From an uncultured Bacteroidales bacterium (GTDB lineage: Bacteria > Bacteroidota > Bacteroidia > Bacteroidales > UBA932), in assembly GCA_946405435.1 (NCBI GenBank), contig CAMJHF010000015.1, forward strand, positions 1 through 64,000: a DNA stretch of 64,000 nucleotides. The letters are read 5' to 3'. Position numbers and translations under genes: made by a program. This document shows, in pieces, positions 8,654-17,298 of this stretch; the stretch's first letter is position 1; every line of letters starts with the position of its first letter. The notes under the pieces were generated by a model that was not told where the DNA came from, did not search any database, and saw only the letters and a program-made list of their open reading frames with translations.

Positions 8654-10731
8654 AACACTTCAAAGAATTCCGGGAAACTCTTAGCCACGCAGGCAGTGTC
8701 GTCGATGTCTATGGGGCCGTCGGCGCCCAGTGAGGCGAGGGCGAGGGCCATGGCCATGCGATGGTCGTGGCGGGAGGTGTAGGCGCCGCCCTTGAGCAGC
8801 CGGCCGCTGAGCAGCCTGCTCGAGAGGCTTTCGCCCTGAACCACCAGTATGTCGCCGTCGGCATAGGTCTCCACGCCGGCCTGCCGGAGCATTTCTATGA
8901 TAGCCGCAGCGCGGTCGGACTCTTTGCCGGCAAGCCTTCCCAGGCCTGCGAGGCGGCTTTCGCCGGCGCAGAAGGCAGCCAGCACCGCCACCACGGGGAA
9001 GAGGTCCGGGGCGTGGTTGAGGTCGAAAGAGAAGGCGTCCAGGGGGGCCTTCCTCACGCAGACAGTGCCGTCCTCCATCTGCGAAACGATGGCTCCCGCC
9101 TCCACCAGCACGTCGATGATAGCTATGTCGGCCTGTATGGACTTCATGTCCAGGCCGTCTATCTCTATGCTGCCGAAAATTGCGCCTGCGGCGAGGAAAG
9201 CCGCCGCTGCGCTCCAGTCGGCCTCGATTCCCAGGTCGGCTGCCCTGTAGTGCTGGCCTCCGCGCACCTTGAAGTTTATGCCGGTGCAGGCGCTCCAGTC
9301 TTCTTCTTCGAGCATGCGGGCGTCACCCTCCATTTCGCTGCGGGTGCCGATGCCGAAGTGCTTTAGCACGTCGAGGGTTATGTACATGTAGGGGAGGCTC
9401 TTGGGGTTGCTGACATGCAGCTCGCTGTCTTTCGCACACATCGGGAGTGCCATGAGCAGGCCGGATATCAGCTGTGAGCCGCTTTCGCCGTTGACCTCGG
9501 CGTTGCCCGGGATAAGGCGTCCGCGTACGGTCAGGGGCACGTGTATCTGACGTCCGGAGCTTTCGTCCAGATTGCTGATGAGCACGCCGAAAGCGGCCAT
9601 TATGGACGCGGCTTCGTTCATGGGGCGCCGAGTCAGGGTGCCGTAGCCCTCGAGGGCGAACGGAGCGCCGTTTATAGCCGAGAGCACGGGGATGGAGAGA
9701 CGGGCCAGGAGTCCGGACTCGCCCACGTTGAGCAGTTCCAGGCCGAGGTCCTGGTCGGCCGGTCCTATTCCGGTTATAATGAGCGTGCTGCCGTCTTGCT
9801 GTACGTCGGCTCCGAGGGTGCGTGCCGCCTGAAGTGCTGCCTCGCTGTCTTCGCAGGGGGTGTAGTCGAAGAGGTGTGAAGTGCCCTCGGAGAGTGCCGC
9901 GGCGAGTATTGCCCGCTGGGCGAAGCTCTTGGAGGCCGGCATCCGGATAACTTTGCGGCGGAAAGGTTTGAGCTTGCCGTATAGGGTTTCGGCGAGCGCC
10001 GCGGCAACCGGCTGGCCGGGGGCGGTGGCCTCATCTTCGCTCAGGGCGGCATAGGTGAATGGAGCTCCACGCCTGAGGCACTCGGTGCGTGTGCTCCGGC
10101 CTTCTTCGCCCATGCCGAAGGCGATCAGGCGGCCCTGTAGGGAGTCTACGTTCTCCAGGATTATGCTGTACAGGGCCTCAATGCGTGCGGCGTCCTCCGG
10201 GGAGTGGCAGGTGGTGACTATCTTGGCTATGTCGGCGCCGTAGCGGAAGCATCTGGCAAGGGCGATCTGGAGGCCTTTTTCGTCGGGCGTGCCTTCAAAA
10301 TCGTGGTGCGAACGTATGAGGGAAGTGCCGCACTCCCGGCAGAGTTTCTGGAAGCGCCGGCTGAACTCGGCGGGGGCCTCGATTTCGAGGTCGGCGTAGC
10401 GGGCACCGGCCTGAACGGCGAGGGTCAGTTTCCGTTCCGCTTCGGCCCAGCCACAGGCTGGACCAAAGTTATCCCCCTGCACCCCCGGGGGACAAGGGGA
10501 GGGTTCCCCTTGAACCCCTCTGTCGCTGCGCTCCGAACTGCGGGCCGGTAAAGGTCCTGCCGCCTGCACCCGGCATGTAGCCACGAGAGGAATGTCGGTC
10601 TGGCTGAAAAGTTCTTCGATTTCGCTGTCGCCGAGCTTGCAGCTGTCGAGGCGTATCTCGGCCATCTCCAGCTGCGGCAGCAGCTCCATTATCTCATGGA
10701 AAGTCTTGTGTTGTAGGCTTGTGCAAATCAT
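8641..10731 (-). CDS. aroD-aroA: Fused type I 3-dehydroquinate dehydratase / 3-phosphoshikimate 1-carboxyvinyltransferase, with in-frame repeat insertion
   Basis: N-term AroD-like (RSHHDFEGTPDE, KIVTTCHSPEDAARI); C-term EPSPS (MPASKSFAQRAILAAAL, NVGESGLLARLSIPVL, ESDRAAAIIEMLRQAG). Confidence 0.9.
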   Translation of the reverse strand: MICTSLQHKTFHEIMELLPQLEMAEIRLDSCKLGDSEIEELFSQTDIPLVATCRVQAAGPLPARSSERSDRGVQGEPSPCPPGVQGDNFGPACGWAEAERKLTLAVQAGARYADLEIEAPAEFSRRFQKLCRECGTSLIRSHHDFEGTPDEKGLQIALARCFRYGADIAKIVTTCHSPEDAARIEALYSIILENVDSLQGRLIAFGMGEEGRSTRTECLRRGAPFTYAALSEDEATAPGQPVAAALAETLYGKLKPFRRKVIRMPASKSFAQRAILAAALSEGTSHLFDYTPCEDSEAALQAARTLGADVQQDGSTLIITGIGPADQDLGLELLNVGESGLLARLSIPVLSAINGAPFALEGYGTLTRRPMNEAASIMAAFGVLISNLDESSGRQIHVPLTVRGRLIPGNAEVNGESGSQLISGLLMALPMCAKDSELHVSNPKSLPYMYITLDVLKHFGIGTRSEMEGDARMLEEEDWSACTGINFKVRGGQHYRAADLGIEADWSAAAAFLAAGAIFGSIEIDGLDMKSIQADIAIIDVLVEAGAIVSQMEDGTVCVRKAPLDAFSFDLNHAPDLFPVVAVLAAFCAGESRLAGLGRLAGKESDRAAAIIEMLRQAGVETYADGDILVVQGESLSSRLLSGRLLKGGAYTSRHDHRMAMALALASLGADGPIDIDDTACVAKSFPEFFEVFQNK
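10440..10520 (-). repeat. In-frame palindromic repeat element inside aroD-aroA
   Basis: Coding strand GGGGTTCAAGGGGAACCCTCCCCTTGTCCCCCGGGGGTGCAGGGGGATAAC matches the copy at 53488-53538; followed by inverted repeat CTTTGGTCCAGCC-TGT-GGCTGGGCCGAAG. Confidence 0.85.
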
Positions 10732-10762
10732 AAGCGGAGTTTGAAAACACTAAGATACGCTA

Positions 10763-10795
10763 AATTATTGGGAAACTATCAAATTTTTAATACCT
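10763..10795 (+). promoter_or_regulatory. Bacteroidota-type promoter for tRNA-Leu
   Basis: TTG-N20-TACCTTTG about 20 bp upstream of the tRNA. Confidence 0.7.
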
Positions 10796-10814
10796 TTGCA
10801 GTCCCTTCCCTTCA

Positions 10815-10898
10815 GCCCGAGTGGCGGAATGGTAGACGCGATGGACTCAAAATCCATTGTCCTTTAAAGATGTGCGGGTTCGAGTCCCGCCTCGGGCA
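10815..10898 (+). tRNA. tRNA-Leu (anticodon CAA)
   Basis: GCCCGAG/CTCGGGC acceptor, anticodon loop CTCAAAA, GGTTCGAGTCC T-arm, long variable arm; CCA not encoded. Confidence 0.96.
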
Positions 10899-10910
10899 CG
10901 AGCAAGGCAA

Positions 10911-10964
10911 AAACCGTTCGAACTTTTTCGATTATTCGAGAGTAGCGAACGGTTTCTCTTTTTC
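10911..10964 (+). terminator. Terminator downstream of tRNA-Leu
   Basis: AAACCGTTCG...CGAACGGTTT perfect 10-bp stem followed by CTCTTTTTC. Confidence 0.8.
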
Positions 10965-10983
10965 TGATGTCCTGCCTGCCTTG

Positions 10984-11290
10984 CTCGCGCCCGCCGGGCG
11001 CTACTACGTAGACCCATCCCCAAACCCCTTCCCTCGGGGAAGGGACTTAGTCGGCGCAAGCGCCTCCGGAATCCGGCCATTGCGGCCGGGCCTTTTCGGG
11101 CCCGAGGCGGGACGCTGCTGTCGGCGCAGGTCCCAGGCCGAGTGCCGATACCGGTCCAGGGGCCTGTACCCCTATGGGCGAAATCGGCCATTTTTGCTTA
11201 TTGGGGTCCACGAAAGCTGCAGGGTATCGTCAATCAGCATCGCGTGCGTCTTTTTAAATGATTTCTACTTCTTACAATGTAGGCAGTTGT
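10984..11290. repeat. Dispersed GC-rich repeat, copy 1
   Basis: First 137 bp (10984-11120) match 15344-15480 base for base on reading; the rest (GATACCGGTCCA...GCAGGGTATCGTC...TTTTTAAATGATTTCTACT) is diverged but collinear. Confidence 0.9.
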
Positions 11291-11357
11291 TTACAATTTG
11301 TAAGCAACCAAAAGACTTACGGTTATTCTTGAATATTAAAAATTGTTTTGTATAATT

Positions 11358-11373
11358 GTACATTATAATGTAC
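11358..11373. promoter_or_regulatory. Candidate antitoxin operator (perfect palindrome)
   Basis: GTACATTATAATGTAC, 16-bp perfect palindrome, 7 bp before the antitoxin ATG. Confidence 0.6.
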
Positions 11374-11380
11374 TTGTGCC

Positions 11381-11617
11381 ATGGTCGTTATTAGTTCCGC
11401 CGAGTTGAGAGGCAATATGAAAAAGTATCTGGATATTGCCAGGAGAGAACAAGTCCTTATCCAGAGAGGTAAAAATGAGACTTTTGTCTTGACTGCTCAA
11501 CAGAATCCAGTTGAGTATGATCTGGCACGTGCAGTTACCGTCGATGAAGTGATTGCAAAGGTGCGGGAAGGATTAACCGAAATGTTTGAAAAGAAAGAGG
11601 CCGGGATAGTGAAGTAG
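11381..11617 (+). CDS. Phd/YefM-like type II antitoxin
   Basis: MVVISSAELRGNMKKYLDIARREQVLIQRGKNETFVLT. Confidence 0.8.
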   Translation: MVVISSAELRGNMKKYLDIARREQVLIQRGKNETFVLTAQQNPVEYDLARAVTVDEVIAKVREGLTEMFEKKEAGIVK

Positions 11618-11618
11618 A

Positions 11619-11800
11619 ATGAGGGTGTTGTTTCTCCTGGAAGTTAAGGGTTCATAGAAAAGCTCCAGCATGGTTTGACCGATTCGGAAAAAGATATGCA
11701 ATATGCATCGTTTTCTAAGAATAAGCATACGACCTGGTACGTCTTTTTCAACGTGTACGATGTTGGCGGCATCTTGACGCAACAAATTCGGATTCGGTAA
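11619..11800 (+). pseudogene. Decayed RelE/YoeB-like toxin remnant
   Basis: MRVLFLLEVKGS* / HRKAPAWFDRFGK / EKDMQYASFSKNKHTTWYVFFNVYD lie in different frames of one short interval. Confidence 0.6.
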
Positions 11801-11973
11801 AACCTTATGTATCTCCCATAATCCCTGGCGCAGGTCCCCGGCCGGGCCTGAAATACTATTGGGCCCGTGGCGGCAAAATGAAAGTTTTGCATTAACAAAA
11901 CAGCCGGTAATTCGTCTTACAGATGTGCCGCTTGAGAGCGTGCTATAGCGGCAGGTTATTTAACTGATTGAGT

Positions 11974-12480
11974 ATGAAGCGTTTTTTATTCCTGTTATGC
12001 ATTTTGCTTCCTTGTGTGTCCTGCATGGAGACTCAAGGTAAGGCGGCGGGTACATCCCGCATTTATACAACCATTTCAGAGTGCCGTCAATACGAAGGTG
12101 CAGATTATCTGAAGCTTGGCCGCTTTGCGACAGGAGCCTTAAAAGGCGTCATACGTGTGGCCGGCATAGACGATCCCGATGTGAGTGAGGCCGTCGGCCT
12201 GCTGAGCGACATCCGGGGTCTTACCGTCTTCAGTTACGATGATTGTTCCGAGGAGGACAAGGCCAGCATAAACCTCAAGCTTACAGATGCCCTGTCAGAT
12301 TCGGAAGTGCTGATGGAAGCAAGCGACTCCGGAGAGAAGGTAAAAATCTATGGCTCATATGACGAGAGTTCCGACAAAGTCAGTGACTTCGTTATATTTG
12401 CTCCGTCGGAATCTGCGTTGATCTGCATAAAGGGTTCCGTGTCGATGGAGACCATAGCCAGGATCGCATCCGATGACTGA
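11974..12480 (+). CDS. DUF4252-like lipoprotein
   Basis: MKRFLFLLCILLPCVSCMETQG lipobox; similarity in layout to the protein at 13341-13823; overlaps the sigma gene. Confidence 0.65.
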   Translation: MKRFLFLLCILLPCVSCMETQGKAAGTSRIYTTISECRQYEGADYLKLGRFATGALKGVIRVAGIDDPDVSEAVGLLSDIRGLTVFSYDDCSEEDKASINLKLTDALSDSEVLMEASDSGEKVKIYGSYDESSDKVSDFVIFAPSESALICIKGSVSMETIARIASDD

Positions 12481-12952
12481 GTCCCTGTTCCATAAGGATT
12501 ATCTGCCGCTTGCCGGAACACTCTACCGGATTGCCTACTATATGCTGGAATCCGGGGTGGAGGCCGAAGATGCCGTACAGGAGTTGTATCTTAAGCTGTG
12601 GGAATCCAGGGACAGCCTCAACGGGATCAGGCTTCCGAAGGCCTACGCCATCAGGCTGCTGAAGAACATTTGTATAGACAGGATAAGGAAGGCCGGGCAC
12701 GAGAGTTTCCCCGAAGAGCTTCCCCAGACCGGATTCTCTCCGGCTCCTGATGACACCTTCGATGCCAAGGCACGTCTCAACAAGGTCCTGGAGGCTGTCA
12801 AGGCCTTGCCCGAGCGGCAGCGTAAAGTGCTCATCCTGCGGACCGTCGACGGCTTGTCTTACGAAGAGATAGCCGAGCGGACCGGAATGAATTATCTCAC
12901 CTGCCGCGTACTGCTTTCGCAGGCCCGGACAAAAATAAAACACATAGCATGA
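12473..12952 (+). CDS. ECF-type RNA polymerase sigma factor
   Basis: MLESGVEAEDAVQELYLKLWESR; LPERQRKVLILRTVDGLSYEEIAERTGMNYLTCRVLLSQARTKIK. Confidence 0.92.
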   Translation: MTESLFHKDYLPLAGTLYRIAYYMLESGVEAEDAVQELYLKLWESRDSLNGIRLPKAYAIRLLKNICIDRIRKAGHESFPEELPQTGFSPAPDDTFDAKARLNKVLEAVKALPERQRKVLILRTVDGLSYEEIAERTGMNYLTCRVLLSQARTKIKHIA

Positions 12953-13338
12953 AAATGATACAAGACATAGAAAAACTGCAGGAGGACGAGCTGGAAATGG
13001 CAGCTCTCGGCGAGGATATAACGATTCCCGCCGGCCTGGAAGAGAGAATCAAGGCCGCGATTGCTGCAAAAGAGACCGTTAAGCCCGAGGCCCGTCCGGT
13101 CCGGTGGATACCTTATGCCGCACTCGCAGTTGCTGCGGGCCTCGCCGCAGTGGTCCTTATCCATCACGATGGATCCGGCAAGCTTCAGGATACTTTCGAA
13201 GATCCCTATCTTGCATACGCCCAGGTTGAGGCGACATTCCAAAAAATATCGGACAAAATGGCCATAGGAGTGGACATGGCCGCCAAAGCGGAGCACGCCG
13301 CCGAAAAGCCGATGGAAATAATCAATAAAATCAATTAA
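12949..13338 (+). CDS. Hypothetical single-TM protein, probable anti-sigma factor
   Basis: Follows the sigma gene with 4-bp overlap; TM segment YAALAVAAGLAAVVLI. Confidence 0.6.
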   Translation: MKMIQDIEKLQEDELEMAALGEDITIPAGLEERIKAAIAAKETVKPEARPVRWIPYAALAVAAGLAAVVLIHHDGSGKLQDTFEDPYLAYAQVEATFQKISDKMAIGVDMAAKAEHAAEKPMEIINKIN

Positions 13339-13340
13339 CC

Positions 13341-13823
13341 ATGAAACGTATAGCCATAATTGCAGCACTGCTGCTCGCAAGCATATTCTCCTTTGCCCAG
13401 ACGGGAAAAAGCATTTATCAGAAATATTCCGATGCCGAAGGTGTCAGCGCCGTGTACATTTCACCGGCCATGTTCAGGCTCATCGGCAAGATTCCCGACC
13501 TCCACGTCGAAGGCGAAGACGTCAACCTGGCTCCGATAATCCAGTCGCTTTCAGGCCTTTACCTGATCAACAGCGAGAACCCGGCCATCAACACCGAACT
13601 CAAAGCCGAGGCCGCGAAGTTAATTAAGGCCGGCCGGTACGAGCTCCTTCTCGAGGCCAAGGACTCGGGCGAAGTTGTAAGAATGTACACGGTTGGCACC
13701 GAGACGATAGTCAACGGCTTTGTGATGATTGCCGATGAAGGTGACGAAGCTACTTTCATCTACCTTGACGGCAAGATGAACCGCGAGGACCTCGAGACCA
13801 TCATCGCAGAAAAGATGAAGTAA
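13341..13823 (+). CDS. DUF4252-like protein
   Basis: Signal peptide; [15 protein letters not shown]...; [36 protein letters not shown]. Confidence 0.65.
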   Translation: MKRIAIIAALLLASIFSFAQTGKSIYQKYSDAEGVSAVYISPAMFRLIGKIPDLHVEGEDVNLAPIIQSLSGLYLINSENPAINTELKAEAAKLIKAGRYELLLEAKDSGEVVRMYTVGTETIVNGFVMIADEGDEATFIYLDGKMNREDLETIIAEKMK

Positions 13824-13825
13824 GC

Positions 13826-14079
13826 CTGGCGTCAGCTCCGGCGTAAACTTCCTGAGGGACTTTGCTGCCAGCATCCGCAATATAGTGGGCGGCAGGAGCG
13901 CTTCTTACGAAGAAGAACTCATCACCGCCCGCACGCAGGCCATGCAGGAAATGTCGGACAGGGCAAGCAGGCTCGGCGCCGATGCCGTCGTGGGCATCGA
14001 CATCGATTACGAAGTCCTCGGAGAAAACGGCGGCATGCTGATGGTAACGGCATCCGGCACAGCCGTAAGGCTGGGGTGA
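13826..14079 (+). pseudogene. 5'-truncated YbjQ/UPF0145-family fragment
   Basis: [78 protein letters not shown] lacks the expected N-terminus. Confidence 0.65.
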
Positions 14080-14233
14080 CGGTAAGACGCCGATACCGGC
14101 CCAAGAGCCTGTTTGAATACTTTCTACTACTTACAAAGTGTAAGCAACTCAGAAGACACCTCTTTTTGCGTCTTCTTCACGCAGACAATAAAGCAGCGTT
14201 GAGCAACTACCCGATTCCCACTTTTGGCAACGG

Positions 14234-14273
14234 TTTGTTTTCCAAATATAGAACGATTATATTTGTGGAAAAC
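14234..14273 (+). promoter_or_regulatory. Promoter with overlapping inverted repeat upstream of the Bro-N gene
   Basis: TTG-N20-TATATTTG overlapping GTTTTCCAAATATA...TATATTTGTGGAAAAC. Confidence 0.55.
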
Positions 14274-14281
14274 GATTTGCT

Positions 14282-15148
14282 ATGTCGGACATTGAGAAGA
14301 TACAGTTGTTTGAGCAGAGGAAGATTCGGACTGCATGGGATGAGGATAAACAGGAATGGTTCTTTTCCATTGTTGATGTTTGTGGGGTGCTTACTGAACA
14401 ACCTGATTATGATCACGCCAAAAATTATTGGAAAGTGTTGAAATTCAGGCTGATTAAAGAGGGAAATGAGTCGGTTACAAATTGTAACCAACTGAAAATG
14501 GTCTCGCCAAAAGACGGAAAGCGTTATTCTACAGATGTCGCGGATATGGCTCTTATGTTTCGTATTATCGAATCCATCCCCTCCAAGAAGGCCGAGCCCT
14601 TTAAAATCTGGATGGCTCAGGTAGCGGCAGAGCGTATTAACCAAGCCATAGACCCGGAGCGCAGTATCGACCAGGCAATTGCCGATTATCGCCGTTTGGG
14701 ATACTCAGAGACCTGGATTAACCGCCGCATCAAATCAATAGAGATTCGGAAGGGACTTACAGATGAATGGAAACGGGGTGGAGTAACCAAAGAGGTTGAC
14801 TTTGCATTCCTGACTGACCTGATGTCCAAGACTTGGAGCGGGATGACCACCCGTGAATACAAGAAGTACAAAGGACTCACTAAGGAGAACCTGCGGGACA
14901 ATATGACAAATATGGAGTTGCTGCTTAATGCCCTGGCGGAAGAAACCGCCACGGAAATCAGCAAACAGCGAAACCCGGAAGGCCTTTCAGAAAACGCTGG
15001 CGTGGCAAAAGAAGGGGCAGAAGTCGCAAAATCTGCTCGGCAGGATGTTGAGAAGCGCCTCGGTCGCAGTGTCGTCTCTTCCGAAAAAGCAATCGACCAT
15101 ATTCAGTCACCCGAAGAACTTCCGTTTGTTAAACCCGAAGAACAATAA
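14282..15148 (+). CDS. Bro-N domain (phage antirepressor / DinD-like) protein
   Basis: IRTAWDEDKQEWFFSIVDVCGVLTEQPDYDHAKNYWKVLKFRL...; DADFAFLTD-type region WKRGGVTKEVDFAFLTDLMSKTWSGMTTREYKKYKGLTKENLRDNMT. Confidence 0.82.
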   Translation: MSDIEKIQLFEQRKIRTAWDEDKQEWFFSIVDVCGVLTEQPDYDHAKNYWKVLKFRLIKEGNESVTNCNQLKMVSPKDGKRYSTDVADMALMFRIIESIPSKKAEPFKIWMAQVAAERINQAIDPERSIDQAIADYRRLGYSETWINRRIKSIEIRKGLTDEWKRGGVTKEVDFAFLTDLMSKTWSGMTTREYKKYKGLTKENLRDNMTNMELLLNALAEETATEISKQRNPEGLSENAGVAKEGAEVAKSARQDVEKRLGRSVVSSEKAIDHIQSPEELPFVKPEEQ

Positions 15149-15154
15149 TAAGGC

Positions 15155-15346
15155 TTACTGGGCAAAGCGCTTCGGATTCGGCAAATACTCATGCATTTCC
15201 CAAATCCGTTCAATTCCCTCCATCAAAAGGTTCGAGAATTGTCCCGTCAGGGGCACGAGTTTGACAAGAAGACGTCGGCATTTCATTGTTACTTCAGTGA
15301 TTTGCCGGCGTTGTTCGTTTATGGATGCGGCGTACCAGTCAAACTC
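15155..15346 (-). pseudogene. ORF remnant truncated at the border of the dispersed repeat
   Basis: Minus frame EFDWYAASINEQRRQITEVTMKCRRLLVKLVPLTGQFSNLLMEGIERIWEMHEYLPNPKRFAQ* has no start; upstream side is the repeat. Confidence 0.5.
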
Positions 15347-15655
15347 GCGCCCGCCGGGCGCTACTACGTAGACCCATCCCCAAACCCCTTCCCTCGGGGA
15401 AGGGACTTAGTCGGCGCAAGCGCCTCCGGAATCCGGCCATTGCGGCCGGGCCTTTTCGGGCCCGAGGCGGGACGCTGCTGCTGGCGCAGGTCCTTTCTGG
15501 CCGGCGCAGGTCCCAGCTGAGTGACGGTACCGGTCCAAGGGCCTGTACCCCTACGTGCGAATACGGCCGTTTTTGCTTACATGGGTCCACTCAAACAGCA
15601 GGGTATCGTCACCCAACCTCGCGCGTCTTTTTAAATGATTTCTACTACTTACAAA
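15344..15655. repeat. Dispersed GC-rich repeat, copy 2
   Basis: 15344-15480 matches 10984-11120 base for base on reading; collinear diverged tail. Confidence 0.9.
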
Positions 15656-15727
15656 CGAGAGCCTCATAGCAGAAAAGATGAACGAAGGCGACTGACAAGG
15701 GTATTCCAGCCAAGGCAAATCCCTTAG

Positions 15728-16138
15728 CTACTTTTCTCCTTTATACCTGAGATTCCACTTGCGGATGAATTCGGCAATGTCGCTGTTATTAAGAATCTGT
15801 TCGTAGCAGCGCATCGGAAACTCATCGGTGAATTTTTCCATATCGCAGTCCACAAGGAAGTCCATCGGCAGATCCTCGTTGAACTCTCCACCCATGCAGT
15901 TTCCTGCAGAAATGCCCGGCGTAAAGATTTCTTTACGGATATAAGGCTGGCCCGAGTCTTTGAAGCAGAGATAGTAGATTCTGCCCTCATACCCTCCGGG
16001 AGTCTCACTATGAGTCCTTGCAACCAATATTTTATCGTGCACGAATTTCAGCCCATTCTTGCGGGCATATTCCTCTTCGGGAGAATCAAAAACACCACGG
16101 ACAACTTTATCACTCATTGCATGCAAAATATTTAACAC
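15728..16138 (-). CDS. Hypothetical protein
   Basis: Open frame with normal composition (MSDKVVRGVFDSPEEEYARKNGLKFVHDKILVARTHSETPGGYEGRIYYLCF...). Confidence 0.55.
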   Translation of the reverse strand: MLNILHAMSDKVVRGVFDSPEEEYARKNGLKFVHDKILVARTHSETPGGYEGRIYYLCFKDSGQPYIRKEIFTPGISAGNCMGGEFNEDLPMDFLVDCDMEKFTDEFPMRCYEQILNNSDIAEFIRKWNLRYKGEK

Positions 16139-16368
16139 TCAAAAATATGCAAAAAAAATGACTTATGCCATTCCCTTCTGCATCTCCTGTGCGCCATTTG
16201 GAGCATAGGAGATTTGCTGCTGGCTTGTAATCAACAGGTTATGAAAAACAGGCCTCTGGTGCTTGTCTCGGTCCAAGAATACTGCAGGGTGTCGCCGATC
16301 CTTGGTATACCGGTGATTTTGAAGAAGCTTTCCAGGACATTCTTGAGGGATGTGAAGCAATGTAGTTA

Positions 16369-17292
16369 TTATCCTTCCGGCTCTATCTCCCAGCGGTAGT
16401 TGCCCTTGCTGTCTTTGTCGTTCAGTGCAGGAAGGATCCAGGCCCTCTTTGTACTAAGGTCCGCTGTGGCACGAAGAAGGTATTTCACGTTATTCTTGCT
16501 GTCCAGCAGATGGAAATAGTAAGTCGATTCTCCGGTGCCGATACTTTGTCTTACTCCGGCGAAGCAGAGCCCGGAGTAAAAATAGGCGGACATATACCCT
16601 TTGGGGCGGTTTTCGAAGTAAAGGGATCCGGAGGCGGGGTCAAAGTTGTACAGCATTGGCGCATAAACGACGTAATCTGTACTCAGTTGGTAATAATGGG
16701 ACTCCGAGTTCGGTATGGTACTGCCGTTCCGGTCTTTGTTGGGAATGCAGAACTGATAGTAGCTTTGTTGAGCCGGCTCCATGGCAAACCGGGTGCTCAG
16801 GACGCCTTTCCTCACTACATATGGTTTATCGACAGCTTTCAGTACGTAAGAGAAGAATGTTTTTCCTGCCCTGTCAGTCGCCGATACGGAATAGGTGTAA
16901 GAATATGTTGAAGAATTGTACTTCCTCGAAAAAGAAATCTTCCCCTCGACTTTGTCGTTAGGCATGTACAGGGCGGTGAGTTTGCCGGACGCATTATGAT
17001 ATATCTTGGATTCAAGCCCCGTGGTCCAGGAATCTGCGACCCAGTTCTTTGTTCTGTTTGAATACTTGATGACAAGATACTCCGGATTTTCAGAAACGGT
17101 CTGGTCAAAAAATATGTATATCCTGTCGTTGTTGGCCCAGTTTGTCTTGACCCCTTTCGTCTCGGGCTCCAACCCTCCGGAGACGGAAAAATCCAGCGTC
17201 AGTTTCTCTTCGCCGACAGGCTCAGCAGGCTGTTCCTTATTGCAAGCCAGCAGCGAAAATGCCATGAAAAGGTATATGATTGTCTTTTTCAT
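16369..17292 (-). CDS. Hypothetical lipoprotein
   Basis: MKKTIIYLFMAFSLLACNKEQPAEP lipobox. Confidence 0.75.
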   Translation of the reverse strand: MKKTIIYLFMAFSLLACNKEQPAEPVGEEKLTLDFSVSGGLEPETKGVKTNWANNDRIYIFFDQTVSENPEYLVIKYSNRTKNWVADSWTTGLESKIYHNASGKLTALYMPNDKVEGKISFSRKYNSSTYSYTYSVSATDRAGKTFFSYVLKAVDKPYVVRKGVLSTRFAMEPAQQSYYQFCIPNKDRNGSTIPNSESHYYQLSTDYVVYAPMLYNFDPASGSLYFENRPKGYMSAYFYSGLCFAGVRQSIGTGESTYYFHLLDSKNNVKYLLRATADLSTKRAWILPALNDKDSKGNYRWEIEPEG

Positions 17293-17298
17293 AATCTC

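Noticed and set aside
10440-10520. Sequencing or assembly error as the explanation for the aroD insert
   Set aside because: A second independent copy with the same frame and compensatory stem changes exists at 53.5 kb, so a random error is unlikely.
10741-11355. 204-aa ORF over tRNA-Leu and repeat copy 1
   Set aside because: Spans the tRNA and its terminator; coding is implausible. The matching peptide at 15.3 kb comes from the repeated DNA.
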